Shown here: one piece after another, positions 27,737-37,707 of the stretch
Layout: each line of letters starts with the position of its first letter
Numbering within the stretch: position 1 is the first letter of the stretch
DNA from: Haladaptatus halobius
Lineage (GTDB): Archaea > Halobacteriota > Halobacteria > Halobacteriales > Haladaptataceae
Direction: 5' to 3'
Assembly: GCF_020618475.1 (NCBI RefSeq)
Contig: NZ_CP085337.1
Location: forward strand, 186,001 to 250,000
DNA length: 64,000 nt
Program-made: the position numbers and the translations under genes
Notes under the pieces: generated by a model
What the model was told of the DNA's origin: nothing
Database searches by the model: none
The model's input: only the letters and a program-made list of their open reading frames with translations

Positions 27737-28402
27737 ATGACGCAGGAATTAGGTTCCCTTGCTCGAACGGTGGCGGTGCCGTATTATGAAGCTGCCCTCC
27801 CAGCACACGATCGGTTCCATGCCAAACGAGTCCGTGATCTGGCGCTTCGGTTAGCAAATGAGCGTGAGAATACTGTTGATAGAGACGTTCTTGCTGCAGC
27901 AGCCTGGTTACACGACATCGGTCGACCACGAGAACGAGTGGGGGAGATTGACGATCACAATGACTGGGGCGCAGCAAAATCGGCGGAGCTTCTCACGACC
28001 GAATCGGTGACAACTGACCAAATAAACGCTGTCAAACACTGTATTCGAACCCACAGTATTCGGTCGAGTTCCCCTGAGCCAGAGACGCTCGAGGCGAAAC
28101 TCCTCTTTGACGCTGATAAGTTGGAGGCTGCTGGTGCACGTGGTCTCATTCGTTTAGCCTGTATTGTCGGTGAGCGATCGGGGCGAGCAGGCAAACAATA
28201 CGCAGTCATTGATGATTCGTCGATTTTTGGAATGGAGACATCGGATCTTCCAGATATCACGCTCCTTCGGGAGTGGGCAAAGGAGCGTCTGAATCTGTTG
28301 TATACGGCTCCTGCACGTCGGCTTGGAGAGTCCCGATGGCGTTTCATGGAGGAGTTCTTTACACAGTTTGAGAGGGAAATAGGGGTTGAAGGGGAGAGAT
28401 AG
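27737..28402 (+). CDS. HD-domain phosphohydrolase
   Basis: A 221-residue HD-superfamily protein. The metal-binding residues are visible: His28 in DRFHAKRV, His59-Asp60 in AWLHDIGR, a further His in VKHCIRTHS and the late Asp in LFDADKLEAAG. This composition resembles YedJ/predicted nucleotide phosphohydrolases, which remove phosphates from nucleotides or pyrophosphate-containing signals. An ATG nine codons upstream (27710) is the alternative start. The HtpX gene follows after about 80 bases. Confidence 0.88.
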   Translation: MTQELGSLARTVAVPYYEAALPAHDRFHAKRVRDLALRLANERENTVDRDVLAAAAWLHDIGRPRERVGEIDDHNDWGAAKSAELLTTESVTTDQINAVKHCIRTHSIRSSSPEPETLEAKLLFDADKLEAAGARGLIRLACIVGERSGRAGKQYAVIDDSSIFGMETSDLPDITLLREWAKERLNLLYTAPARRLGESRWRFMEEFFTQFEREIGVEGER

Positions 28403-28480
28403 ATCTGTGTGACAGCGAACCGTATCTGCTTGTGAGAGGTGTGCAGAAACCGTTTTTCGTGTGCAGATCCTACAAAAAAT

Positions 28481-29452
28481 ATGCCAGTCTCATCTCGTCG
28501 ACCACGCGGACTCGCTCTTCTGATTGGAGCGTGGTTGCTCGCTCTTGCTGGCGTCGGCGTCCTCTTTGGCATTCACGTGATCAGTACATTCCTCATGAAT
28601 ACAGATCTCCCGTTACTGTTTCTCTTTACGAGTGTGATTGCGCTCAGTTTCAGCTACGTGAGCTATCGAATGAGTACCAAGCGTCTCCTCGTGGGCCTCA
28701 ATACAACTCCTCTCTCGGAAGCCCAGGCTCCGAGAGTCCACGCGAGCATTGAACGGTTGAGTCGCAGAATGAGTATCGACCGACCGGATGTCTACATTGC
28801 ACGGCTTGGCCAGCCCAACGCGTTCGCACTCGGGAGTCGGTCACTCGTGATCGACCACTCGCTCGTCCGCTTGCTGACACCTGCAGAACTCGAAGGGGTT
28901 CTCGCTCACGAACTCGCCCATCTCGAAAGCTACGATAGTCTCCTACAGACCCTGGCTATGAGTCTCCTACGTATGGTGACCACTCTCGTGCTCATGATGG
29001 TTATCCCGTTCATGGTCGTAGTCTCAGTGGGTTGCTGGGGGCTTTCGCTGCTCATTAGTCGACCGGTGCGAGGGCCAACCAGTGTTGGAAGCGGCTTGCG
29101 GCGTGGGCTGACCAGATTCGTGATCGGTCTGCTCGTCGCTCCAACGCTGGCGCTCCAAGCCTACTCTCGCCGCCGCGAATATGCAGCTGACCAGCGAGCT
29201 GTGGCGGTTCTCGATGAGCCGTTGGCGTTTGCTCATGCACTCAAAAAGATCCAGCGTGCGAACGAGCCTGGCTGGGGGCTGTTTTCGTGGATGTTTTCGA
29301 CTCCTGATCGAAGGATGGAACAAACACCGTTAGAACGAGCGTTCGCAAGTCACCCACCGACTGATGAGCGCGTACGACGTGTTCGCGAGGCCGCAAAGGG
29401 TGCTGGGTTGGATCGTGAAGCGAGTCAGTGGTACCATGTCGACATCAACTAA
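28481..29452 (+). CDS. htpX: HtpX-like M48 membrane metalloprotease
   Basis: A 323-residue zinc protease of the M48B family. It has two N-terminal membrane helices (about 8-30 and 44-62), the zinc motif HELAH (His143, Glu144, His147), two further hydrophobic segments after it (about 165-205) and the third ligand Glu in RRREYAADQRAV. HtpX removes damaged membrane proteins. The ATG at 28481 fits the family better than the one at 28439. The gene follows an HD hydrolase on the same strand. Confidence 0.9.
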   Translation: MPVSSRRPRGLALLIGAWLLALAGVGVLFGIHVISTFLMNTDLPLLFLFTSVIALSFSYVSYRMSTKRLLVGLNTTPLSEAQAPRVHASIERLSRRMSIDRPDVYIARLGQPNAFALGSRSLVIDHSLVRLLTPAELEGVLAHELAHLESYDSLLQTLAMSLLRMVTTLVLMMVIPFMVVVSVGCWGLSLLISRPVRGPTSVGSGLRRGLTRFVIGLLVAPTLALQAYSRRREYAADQRAVAVLDEPLAFAHALKKIQRANEPGWGLFSWMFSTPDRRMEQTPLERAFASHPPTDERVRRVREAAKGAGLDREASQWYHVDIN

Positions 29453-29530
29453 TCTCATCTTCTGGGTGCGTGTAGCCGTTGCGGCTAGCGTTCCCAATGC
29501 ATAAACGACGCAGAATAAGATTTGTAAAGT

Positions 29531-30310
29531 TTACTGGTCAGGAAGATCTGAGTGGTAGGTGGTGATGAGTTTCTTCGAAATGTTGCTCGAAGAACAATGT
29601 TGATGCTCGGCTTTGTTTTCAGAAGTGTTATCTACGTATTTTAGTGTTCTCGCCATACTTGTTTTCAACTCTTCTTTACCAGCTTTGACGCGTGCACGGT
29701 TGCCGGTTTGACTCTCCCGCCGTCGATGATAGACAAAAAGCGGATCTGAGATATGATATCCAGTAAGGCCAGCGTTGAGATATTGCTGGAGGAGGTCATA
29801 CTCTGCAAAGATCATCTCCGGGTCATAGAGATTGAATCGCCGGTGGTAGTCGGCTCGGTGCATCATGCCGACCTTGACCGTCTTTATAATATCATCGCCA
29901 GTCCGAACGATCTCCCAACTTCCATCTGGGAATTGCTCGTAGTAGTCGGGGTAGACGAAATCGATGTCGTTGTGAGCAGCAAGAATATCAGCTTCCCGCT
30001 CTACCAATGACGGGAGAAATTCATCATCAGAATCGAGTATAACTATGTAATCACCTTGTGCCTGCTCAATGCCTTAATTGGAGGAGACTGTTCCATCCCC
30101 ACTATTTTGCTCGTTTTTGATGAGACGAACATATTAAGCTTCAAATGACTCGACAATTTCTGTCGTTCCGTCAGTGGAGCCATCGTCAACTACAATATGT
30201 TTGACACGAGATTTGCCGATCGTCTGCCGCTGAACGCTCTCAAGTGTTCGTTTGATGTAGTCCGCGGAGTAATACGCTACAGTAACGATTGAAACGGTTG
30301 GTCCAGTCAT
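29531..30310 (-). pseudogene. Family 2 glycosyltransferase with two in-frame stops
   Basis: From 30310 the frame reads MTGPTVSIVTVAYYSADYIK and HIVVDDGSTDGTTEIVESF, then TAA (30134-30136), VRLIKNEQNSGDG, another TAA (30074-30076), and then GIEQAQGDYIVILDSDDEFL with the GT-A DxD motif and a well preserved C-terminal domain. Apart from the two point stops the frame is continuous over 260 codons, so decay is recent. Family 2 enzymes add sugars to lipids or surface glycans. The first stop removes the metal-binding DSDD from any product. Confidence 0.85.
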
Positions 30311-30425
30311 TCTGTATTTTCACAATATAAAGAATCGAAAAATAAAAATTTGATCCTTCCCCTGCAGGCCAAGCAGAAGTTGAGACTGACGCTCTCTACG
30401 CATACTGGGTCAGCCCTAACGGAAT

Positions 30426-31265
30426 CTAAACAGTACTAGGGGGCACATTTTCGTGGAGGAATCTAAGGAGGGCTTGGTTGAAAATCTCCGGGTTATCTTG
30501 GTTGGCATTGTGTCCTGCCTCGGGGATTACTTCGTAGCGACAGTTCGGTTCGCGTGCAGCCCAGTCAGGAGCCGTCTTCGCAATAATGCCCGTTTCATCG
30601 TATTCGCCATGAGTTAGGAGAAACGGTTGTTGGATGCGATAGTCAGTTTCTTCGTGGAGGCAGGTAGCGACTGCCTTCCAGACAGTGACGAACTCCTGCT
30701 TAGATAATCGGCGAGTTGCCTTGGCGGCGTACTGTTGTACTTCCGGAGTCACCGCTGTGTTCTCTGCGATGAGCTTTCGAAGATGTCTATCGGGCCAGAT
30801 TTTGAAGATATACGGTGAGAGTTTGAGCCCTATACCTTCGAGTCGAGACGGGAGTGTCGTGATATCCGTTGCACCGATTACGACTATTGCGTTTACGCGC
30901 TCCGGATAGCGGAACGTAAGTTCTTGGGAGACATAGCCACCGAACGATTGCCCAATTAATATCGCTCTCTCATGGCCGAGGTGGTCGATGAGGGCTCTCA
31001 GGTCTTCTGTCACCGTTGATACCGTGAATTCTTCCCCGATGGGCTTGGACTGCCCATGCCCGCAAATGTCCCAAGTAAGTACTCGGTACCCTCCGGCAAC
31101 GAGGGGTGGGACTTGCGGGTCGAACATTCGATGATCCATTGACGCACCATGAGTACAGGCGACGAGTGGGCCGTCGTCCGGCCCTGCGATCCAATAATGA
31201 ATGTCAGAACCTGACCGCTGAAGGCGCTCGCCCTCAGTCGGAAATTCACCGTGTTGTCCGTTCAT
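30426..31265 (-). CDS. Alpha/beta-hydrolase fold protein
   Basis: A 279-residue alpha/beta hydrolase with an oxyanion-type CTHGASMDHRMFDPQ loop, the WDICGHGQS strand-turn, the nucleophile elbow GQSFGG (Ser of ILIGQSFGGYVS), an acidic residue in THGEYDETG and the catalytic His in PEAGHNANQDNPEIF. Such enzymes are esterases, C-C hydrolases or haloperoxidase-like proteins; the substrate is unknown. The gene is intact and 39 bases downstream of the DUF6653 gene, so both may be cotranscribed. Confidence 0.88.
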   Translation of the reverse strand: MNGQHGEFPTEGERLQRSGSDIHYWIAGPDDGPLVACTHGASMDHRMFDPQVPPLVAGGYRVLTWDICGHGQSKPIGEEFTVSTVTEDLRALIDHLGHERAILIGQSFGGYVSQELTFRYPERVNAIVVIGATDITTLPSRLEGIGLKLSPYIFKIWPDRHLRKLIAENTAVTPEVQQYAAKATRRLSKQEFVTVWKAVATCLHEETDYRIQQPFLLTHGEYDETGIIAKTAPDWAAREPNCRYEVIPEAGHNANQDNPEIFNQALLRFLHENVPPSTV

Positions 31266-31304
31266 GACTTATTAATCGATAGTCAACAGCAACGAAGACA
31301 CTTC

Positions 31305-31766
31305 TTACTGTGAATCAGCTTCTTCGTAATACTCGATGATCTCCTTCATACACCACTGGTTGAGTCCCTGTGATACAAGCGGGAACACCACTGTCGAGAT
31401 TGGCTTCCGCTTGTACGCAGCATAGAGACCATAGAGTCCGACTGGAATGCTCACCGTGTTGAGAATCTGTGGGTAGCCGAGACCGATGAGACAGTTTCCG
31501 TCGTTTGTCCAGCGTTCTTCGGCTCGTACGACCTTGTACATCCAATCGTCCGATTCTTCGGTGGGTTCGCGGAACAATACCGGGTTGAGTATTAGGAACA
31601 GCACGGTGAGCCCTAACACACTCCATTTCCGATGGTAGAGTGCACCCACGATCACGAACCCTGCGGCCATCCGACTCCACCCACTCTTCGGATTGGAATG
31701 TCTGGCCCAGATTTCCTCCTCCTTCATTAAGTCCTTAATCATATTGGTTATTTGATGAGGGTACAT
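31305..31766 (-). CDS. DUF6653-type membrane protein
   Basis: A 153-residue protein with WARHSNPKSGWSR near its start, a hallmark of DUF6653. It has hydrophobic segments at about 34-65 (two helices) and 103-118, and an SQGLNQWCMKEIIEYYEE tail. Function is unknown; it probably sits in the membrane. Starts at 31766 and 31742 are both possible. It precedes the alpha/beta hydrolase on the same strand. Confidence 0.7.
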   Translation of the reverse strand: MYPHQITNMIKDLMKEEEIWARHSNPKSGWSRMAAGFVIVGALYHRKWSVLGLTVLFLILNPVLFREPTEESDDWMYKVVRAEERWTNDGNCLIGLGYPQILNTVSIPVGLYGLYAAYKRKPISTVVFPLVSQGLNQWCMKEIIEYYEEADSQ

Positions 31767-32159
31767 ATCTTACTATCGTGTATACCCATATAGATTAAGG
31801 GGGAGTTACTAGTCATCAAGTGCGTCGTCCATAACGTGGAATGGCCCTCACTATTTCACACGAGGAGCATGAATGTCCGCAATGATGAGAGGAACGGGAT
31901 GCTGAAGATAGAGGATGTATGCAGCAGCGCGGTATCCACAAGCTAGGTAGACATCAGAGCCATCTTCCGACCGATTTGATCGAATGTCTATAGTAAAATC
32001 TCAGGCAGTATCCAGCACAACCGTCCAACCAGCCTCTCCGGAGGCCCGCGCAAATACATACCACCCAGATAGGAGAACCAGTATGAGAGATCTCGTTGAA
32101 ACCCTCGGGCTCATGCCGCAGTCGGCATCGGGTGGTTGGTTTGGTTTACCACGTCCATC
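31767..32159. other. Intergenic, nothing recognised
   Basis: About 390 bases. The minus-strand gene at its left must have its promoter at the left edge (tatatgggtata on the minus strand near 31780-31792 is a candidate TATA region). No other gene or repeat is recognised. Confidence 0.3.
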
Positions 32160-32510
32160 TCACTGCTGGGTGATCTGTATGAGGTTCCCGCACGTATCGT
32201 TGAAGACAGCCATCGTGACGCCCCCGGCGGTCATCGGCTCCTGGGTGAACTCGACGCCTTGCTCGCTCAGGCGTTCATATTCGGCCTCTACGTCCTCGCA
32301 CCCGAACATGGTCCAGGGGATGCCGTTGGTGACGAGCGTGTCGCGGTACGCCTCAAGCTCCTCGTCAAATGTTGGGTTCTCTGTGGGTTCCAGGAGCAGC
32401 TCGACGCCGTCGGGCGAGTTTGGTCCGACCACGGTCAACCAGCTCGCCTCGCCTACTGGTTCGTCGGTCTTCTTCTCGAAGCCAAGGACGTTCGTGTAGA
32501 GGTAGATTGG
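32160..32510 (-). pseudogene. VOC family protein, N-terminally truncated
   Basis: The frame runs from a TAG at 32511 through YTNVLGFEKKTDEPVGEASW, LTVVGPNSPDGVELLLEP, TMFGCEDVEAEYERLSEQGV and NDTCGNLIQITQQ, covering all but about the first 18 residues of a glyoxalase-fold protein. The first beta strand with its metal ligand and the start codon are missing. Internal ATG codons exist at 32438 and later, but a protein from there would lack the first module. The break coincides with one copy of a 46-base divergent repeat. Confidence 0.75.
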
Positions 32511-32513
32511 CTA

Positions 32514-32559
32514 AAATCATGCATTCTGGCTACGCTATAGCCGCTGTAGTCTCAACTTC
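32514..32559 (+). repeat. 46-base divergent direct repeat, copy A
   Basis: Aligns without gaps to 35219-35264 in the same orientation with 37 of 46 identical positions by eye (shared blocks such as gccg.tgtagt.tca.cttc). It starts exactly where the truncated VOC gene ends and is followed by a small inverted repeat (caacttctgttcagaagttg). The pair flanks the GNAT gene and the DDE transposase. Confidence 0.6.
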
Positions 32560-32755
32560 TGTTCAGAAGTTGAAACTGGGTCGCACAATGCATATGGAAG
32601 TAGCGCTTGTCTCGTCACTTCGTTTCAACAGGTCCTCACTGAAATAGCTGATACAGAGAAATGCTTATTGACCGGATCATTCAATCGGGATAGTCTGCAA
32701 CAAAGCTGAGGCTGCTACATACAACATTTATTGCTTTCAACAGAGGAGATACTCT

Positions 32756-33349
32756 ATGTTCCCTGAACGCATCGAGACGGATCGGCTCATCCTTGAACGA
32801 ATTTCGCACGATTCCGTCGATATATTCGTCCTTCACGAACTCTACTCCGATGGCGACGATACGGAGGAGATGTTCGAGTATTGGGATTCGACGCCCCACA
32901 AGACGATGAAAGAGACATATGATTATGTAAACAAGGCTGAACGACTGTGGAACGATGCCGAGGGTGCGAAATACGTTATTCGACCGAAGGACGGGGAAGA
33001 TGGGGCAGGGGCCATCGCCGGAACGACAGGGCTGTATCCAGATTGGGAAAAGCGGCTTGGCAACCTTGGCATTCTTCTCGACAAGCAATTTTGGGGTCGC
33101 GGATATTCCGGTGAGCGAGCCGATGCTCTCTTTTCCGTGGCGTTCGACCGGCTCGATCTCGAACTCGTCGTTGCCGCCCATATCGATGGGAACGAGAAGT
33201 CTCGACAGGCGATCAACAAATACGTCGAACGGTATGGCGGCCAGTACGAGGGTCTTCTCCGTAATTGGCTTCCGCTGTCGGAAACCGTTGCTGATGTTCA
33301 CAGATATACGATTTCCCGTGAAGAGTATCTTGAGGCGACTGAATGCTAA
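32756..33349 (+). CDS. GNAT family N-acetyltransferase (RimJ/RimL-like)
   Basis: A 197-residue acetyltransferase. The N-terminal IETDRLILERISHDSVDIF is the common RimJ/L opening, and the acetyl-CoA-binding motif A is LDKQFWGRGYSGERADAL with the Q/R-x-x-G-x-G/A pattern. HIDGNEKSRQAINKYVE is motif B. The substrate could be a protein N-terminus or a small amine. The gene is complete; the IS transposase starts 63 bases downstream on the same strand. Confidence 0.88.
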   Translation: MFPERIETDRLILERISHDSVDIFVLHELYSDGDDTEEMFEYWDSTPHKTMKETYDYVNKAERLWNDAEGAKYVIRPKDGEDGAGAIAGTTGLYPDWEKRLGNLGILLDKQFWGRGYSGERADALFSVAFDRLDLELVVAAHIDGNEKSRQAINKYVERYGGQYEGLLRNWLPLSETVADVHRYTISREEYLEATEC

Positions 33350-33412
33350 ATAATTCCTCTGAACTGATCAGTATAGATAGGCTCTTGCGCTCGAATCAGA
33401 AGCATCCGACCA

Positions 33413-35074
33413 ATGGATTCGACGCCGACTTCGCAACGTGCTGTCTTTCGAACGATTGCATCGAATTCGTACCGAAAGTGGCCAGCGTACGACACGACAT
33501 CGCTGTATGACCGAAGTTCGCTTGATGCTCTCGAAGAGGATGTTCGGACCATTGCTAAGGTCTGGTTCGAGCACGGTGCTCATGAGTCAGTCGAGGGTTT
33601 CGTTTCTGACTTTCCGCTAGCATATTTCGAGTTTCAACCCCATGATCGATATACCGGATCAACACGGTACGAAATGGTCTTGTTGATCCGGCTATTTCTC
33701 CTTAAAGAACTCCATGGATGGGAGCACGAGACAGCTCTGATCGAGCATCTTCAGCAGCGTTCATCGCTGTGTCATCATCTCAATCTTGAAATGATACCCG
33801 ACCAAGCAACGCTGTGGCGAAGCTGGAAGTATCGATTCACTACGGAGCTCAAAGACACGGTTGAGACAGCCGCAGAGACGATTTTGCTCAAAGCAGATCG
33901 AGCAGGCCTTTCAGTCCCCCGAGAGCCACCGGACACGCATTTACACGACCTCAATGAGGAAGCGGAAGCTGACGAACAATCCGTCCTAGATTATGCCGAG
34001 AAAGTCACAAACCACGTTTCTCGAATCGTTTATCCGGGCTTTTCGCTTGATCGTGGTAGTGGCTGTGAGATACACGAAAACGCCTTCCGGGATCTCCAGA
34101 CGTATCTCGGACTTCGTGAACACTTGGCTGTAAATGAGGGTGCACAGAGTTTCACGCTTGAGTCACAACGCGAGCGGACGCCACTGGGACATACCCATCG
34201 AACGCATCTTCGTGACCTTTCTATCGACGAAATCCGCGAAATGTATCGTGAGGCAATCGGCCGGTTGTTGGATCGTATTGCGGAGACTGATACGTTCCAT
34301 CGGGCTGGTATCGTCGCGATCGATACGACTGAAGATGATCCCTTTACTGGTGATCGTACGAGACATGAAGCCGAGATTATCGGAACGAAAGATGGTGAGT
34401 ACGCCTACCAGTGGGCAACGATCCTGCTCGTCGGCAATGCAGTACCCATCGTCTTGGACGCTCGGCCGGTTCGGAAAGGAGATTCTCGGGTGGAGATCGT
34501 CCGAGATCTCTTAGATTCTGCTCAAGAGCAAGTTATTGTCGATAACGTCCTGATGGACCGAGAGTTCGATAGCCAACATATCTTGGAAGAAATCGGCCAG
34601 CGTGGACTTCGATATGTTGTCCCAAAGCGGATGCAGACAAGCGAGAAAGCCCAAGCACAGCGGTTGCTCAAGTGGGACCAGGATCGGTATGTGACTGATC
34701 GGAACCTCCGCTTGGATAATGACGAGCGGCATGAGACGACACTAGTGTACCGACGGATGGCTGATTCAGATCGGACGGACTATCGCCAGTATTCTGTGTT
34801 TATGACGAATGGGGATCCGAAGCTGTTGCGCGAGTATTCGTATCGCTGGGAGATTGAGAGTGGGTATAAGAGCGTCAAACGGTTCATGGCCGCAACGACG
34901 TCGAAGAACTTTGTCTTGCGATTCTTCTACTTCGCATTCGCGTGCTTGCTGTATTCGATGTGGCGTGCTGTTGATTTGCTGGTGCAGATCGACGTGACCG
35001 GCGAGTACAAGCGGTCACCAGTTTTGACCGCAAACACGGTTCTCACGCTGCTGAAGCAGACAGGAATCGGCTAA
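33413..35074 (+). mobile_element. DDE transposase (IS4-like ISH-type), intact 553 residues
   Basis: A complete transposase with the three acidic motifs in order: VAIDTTEDDPF (first Asp), DNVLMDREFDSQ (second Asp) and YRWEIESGYKSVKRF (Glu, in the Y-(2)-R-(3)-E-(6)-K-like signature of IS4-type enzymes). FFYFAFACLLYSMWR follows, typical of haloarchaeal ISH transposases. The N-terminal 200 residues hold the DNA-binding part. I could not find terminal inverted repeats or a target duplication around it. The nearest structured sequences are the 46-base repeats at 32514 and 35219, so the element's ends are undefined. Confidence 0.85.
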
Positions 35075-35218
35075 AGCCGACGGGTAGTATAATAAACGCC
35101 CGTTGATGAGCGACAGCATTGGCTCAAGCAGCGCGCAAATCGTGAGAATGTTAGAATATTAACTAGAATTGACTCTTAGATTCCTGTTTGAAATGGTTGT
35201 AGATCGATGTATCCGTCG

Positions 35219-35264
35219 AAATCGTGCATCCTGGGTACTCTGTTGCCGGTGTAGTTTCATCTTC
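35219..35264 (+). repeat. 46-base divergent direct repeat, copy B
   Basis: Second copy of the repeat at 32514 (37/46 identical, ungapped). It lies 145 bases after the transposase stop. Its core gccggtgtagt also resembles the gccgctgtaat core of the dispersed repeat family seen near 44.4 and 48.2 kb. Confidence 0.6.
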
Positions 35265-35367
35265 GCCTACGCGAATTTCATATAGCGGTATATGGTTCAT
35301 GAAAGCGCCATTGTCAGGTACAGGCCCCTACTCGCCAGAATACTGCACTCCCCTCGTTTTCACCTTC

Positions 35368-35430
35368 TACTTCCGCATAGATCTATAAGCGGAAGTGGAC
35401 ACCCCCCGGGAGTGCCATCTGAAAATATGC
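35368..35430 (+). repeat. Palindrome plus dispersed-repeat copy a
   Basis: A near-perfect dyad (acttccgc, atagatctat, agcggaagt) spans 35369-35397. It runs into gcggaagtggacacccccc and gggagtgcc (35389-35417), which matches the left half of the dispersed repeat family (compare 48138-48181). The surrounding 640 bases between the transposase and tfb hold no gene. Confidence 0.5.
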
Positions 35431-35696
35431 CTGAGGGTTACTCGTCTCATCGAGGTGGCTATGCGCCGCTGTTCACCTGATCACATCTACCTATGCAGAC
35501 GTGGTGACTGTGCCTTTGCCAAAACAGGCACACATCATCCTCATCAACCATGAGTTACCATAACTTGCTCAGCACAGGGTGCTTGAGTACGGTTATTGAA
35601 ATCAAATTATAGTTGATCGAGATGGACATGGGATCGCTATCGCTCTCAATAGCGCGTCCCTAGAATCAGTCAGAGAGCTTAACCGTCTCGGCACAG

Positions 35697-35706
35697 TCTA
35701 TATAAC
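35697..35706 (+). promoter_or_regulatory. TATA box of the tfb gene
   Basis: The sequence tctatataac places the transcription start near 35729. That is downstream of the ATG at 35714 and upstream of the ATG at 35753, so it selects the latter as start. Confidence 0.55.
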
Positions 35707-35752
35707 CCTGCTAATGATACGCCCGACTCGTCGGCAAAAACGCGACAATGAG

Positions 35753-36676
35753 ATGGAAGGCAAGACTGATGAACACGAGGGCGTCCAAGGCTGCCCTGAG
35801 TGCGACGCAAAAACTCTTCTCACGAGTGCAGACGGAAATGAGATCGTGTGTGAGGACTGTGGTTTAATTATCGAGGAAGAGCCTGTCGACCGTGGGCCTG
35901 AGTGGCGAGCATTCAATCATCAAGAGCGACAAAACAAGTCTCGAGTTGGTGCGCCGATAACTCAGACGATGCATGATAAAGGTCTTACCACGAATATTGA
36001 TTGGAAAGATAGGGATGCGTCTGGTCGCTCGCTCTCCGCTGAAAAACGTAGTCAGATGCATCGGCTGCGCAAATGGCAGGAGCGCATCCGAACAAAGGAT
36101 GCCGGCGAGCGGAACCTCAAGTTCGCGCTCAGCGAGATCGACCGGATGGCGAGTGCACTCGGCATCCCGCGCTCGGTTCGCGAAGTTGCTTGTGTGATAT
36201 ACCGCCGTGCACTCGGCAAAGATCTGATTCAAGGCCGATCGATCGAAGGGATTGCAACAAGTTGCCTCTATGCAGCGTGTCGCAGCGAGAATATCCCTCG
36301 CAGTCTCGAAGAGGTTGCAGATGTGTCGCGTGTTGCTCGAACAGAAATCGGACGGACCTATATTTATATCGGACGGGAACTCGGTCTTGAGATACAACCG
36401 GTTGACCCGAAGCAGTACGTTCCTCGGTTCTGTTCAGCACTCGGAAGCAGTGACGCGGTCAAAGCCAAAACCAACGAAATTCTCGATATCACGACATCAC
36501 AGGGCCTGCTCTCAGGAAAATCGCCCACTGGTTACGCTGCTGCAGCGATTTACGCCGCTTCACTGCTCTGTGATGAGCAACAAACACAGCGCGAGATCGC
36601 TGCGGTTGCACAGGTCACCGAAGTCACCATCCGCAATCGCTATCAAGAACAGATTGATGCGCTGGATCTCTATTAA
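35753..36676 (+). CDS. tfb: Transcription initiation factor B (TFIIB homologue)
   Basis: A 307-residue TFB. It has an N-terminal zinc ribbon (CPECDAKT...CEDCGLII), the B-reader/linker (GPEWRAFN, VGAPITQTMHDKGL) and two cyclin-fold repeats (about 110-205 and 206-305; GRSIEGIATSCLYAACR and SPTGYAAAAIYAASLL are the corresponding helices). It recruits RNA polymerase to TATA-bound TBP and contacts the BRE. Haloarchaea encode several TFBs that direct different regulons; one next to so many regulators may serve a specialised set. Confidence 0.95.
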   Translation: MEGKTDEHEGVQGCPECDAKTLLTSADGNEIVCEDCGLIIEEEPVDRGPEWRAFNHQERQNKSRVGAPITQTMHDKGLTTNIDWKDRDASGRSLSAEKRSQMHRLRKWQERIRTKDAGERNLKFALSEIDRMASALGIPRSVREVACVIYRRALGKDLIQGRSIEGIATSCLYAACRSENIPRSLEEVADVSRVARTEIGRTYIYIGRELGLEIQPVDPKQYVPRFCSALGSSDAVKAKTNEILDITTSQGLLSGKSPTGYAAAAIYAASLLCDEQQTQREIAAVAQVTEVTIRNRYQEQIDALDLY

Positions 36677-36773
36677 CGACATAGTTTACCGTTATGCTCC
36701 GTAGTTCGCCGTTCAACCCCTTTGCCGTGGTTCTTCCCGACGCAACAGAACTATTTCTACCGCTCGCTACTAG

Positions 36774-37408
36774 ATGAAATGCACTTTCCATCTATCTAGA
36801 TCAAGGTGGCTCAAATTCAGCCTCGACCGGGTGGTCGCACACAATACAGGTTACGTACTACCGTTCGTCTGGGCATCCAACGGTGATTTTGAGACGCTGA
36901 CCGCGCACTCGAAGACCACCCTAGTGTCGGGAATGTCGAGGTTCTCACCGAACTTGAGGACGAACGGCTCTACCGGATGGGATGAGTTAACAAGACGCAG
37001 ATCATCGCGTATATGCTACTTGAACAGGGCGCGACCGTGCAGCGGGCAACCGCGCACGACGATCAGTAGGATCTTCGTGTACTCTTCCCCGAGCAGAACA
37101 AGATTTCGGCAGTAAGTCAATTTGCGCACGAGCACGGATTCTCACTTGACGTCTTCCGTATCTATGATGGCGATAGCGCCCAACGTGTTCGGTTCGATCT
37201 TACCGTCGGCCAACAAGAAGCCCTTGCCATTGCTACCGAACACGGCTACTATGACGTCCCACGGGAAATCGACTAATCTGAATTGGTCGAGAAACTCGGC
37301 GTCTCACACCAAACACTTTCCGAGCGGCTCCGGTGGGGTACTAAGGGAATCCTCAAAAAGGTCATCTCGGACATCCCCAGCGATGAGGATACAGGTCATA
37401 ACCGCTAA
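36774..37408 (+). pseudogene. Bacterio-opsin-activator type HTH_10 regulator, decayed
   Basis: The frame reads VVAHNTGYVLPFVWASNGDF and SVGNVEVLTELEDERLYRMG, then TGA (36983-36985), KTQIIAYMLLEQGATV, TAG (37067-37069), the sensor region VSQFAHEHGFSLDVFRIYDG and GYYDVPREID, TAA (37274-37276), and the HTH LVEKLGVSHQTLSERLRWGT, ending at 37408. At least three stops and one frame change prove decay. It is the same family as the intact gene 300 bases downstream. Confidence 0.85.
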
Positions 37409-37707
37409 CGGAGAGCGACGAGGTACCGGGGTTTGTCCCCGAACTCATCGGTGGCCACATAGCGACTAAGGGCGGGACAAAAAGCATGTGCTCCGGTTCA
37501 ATACTGCTCACTGCTACTTTTGCTTTGCTAGGGATAGAGAGAAAGACTACTTTATGAGAGGAGTTCCGATAAATATGTTGTCTTCTTTGATAAAGAGGAT
37601 AATTCTATCGAATACTACTTTTCCCTGATAGAATTCAGAATGATATTTATATGGTTTGTATTGAGAGGTGCCAAGAGTCTTATTCCTATGGTAGTCCTTG
37701 AATTGGC

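Noticed and set aside
33350-35290. Terminal inverted repeats of the intact transposase
   Set aside because: Comparison of the bases before 33413 with those after 35074 by eye gave no convincing inverted repeat or target duplication, so no element boundaries are claimed.
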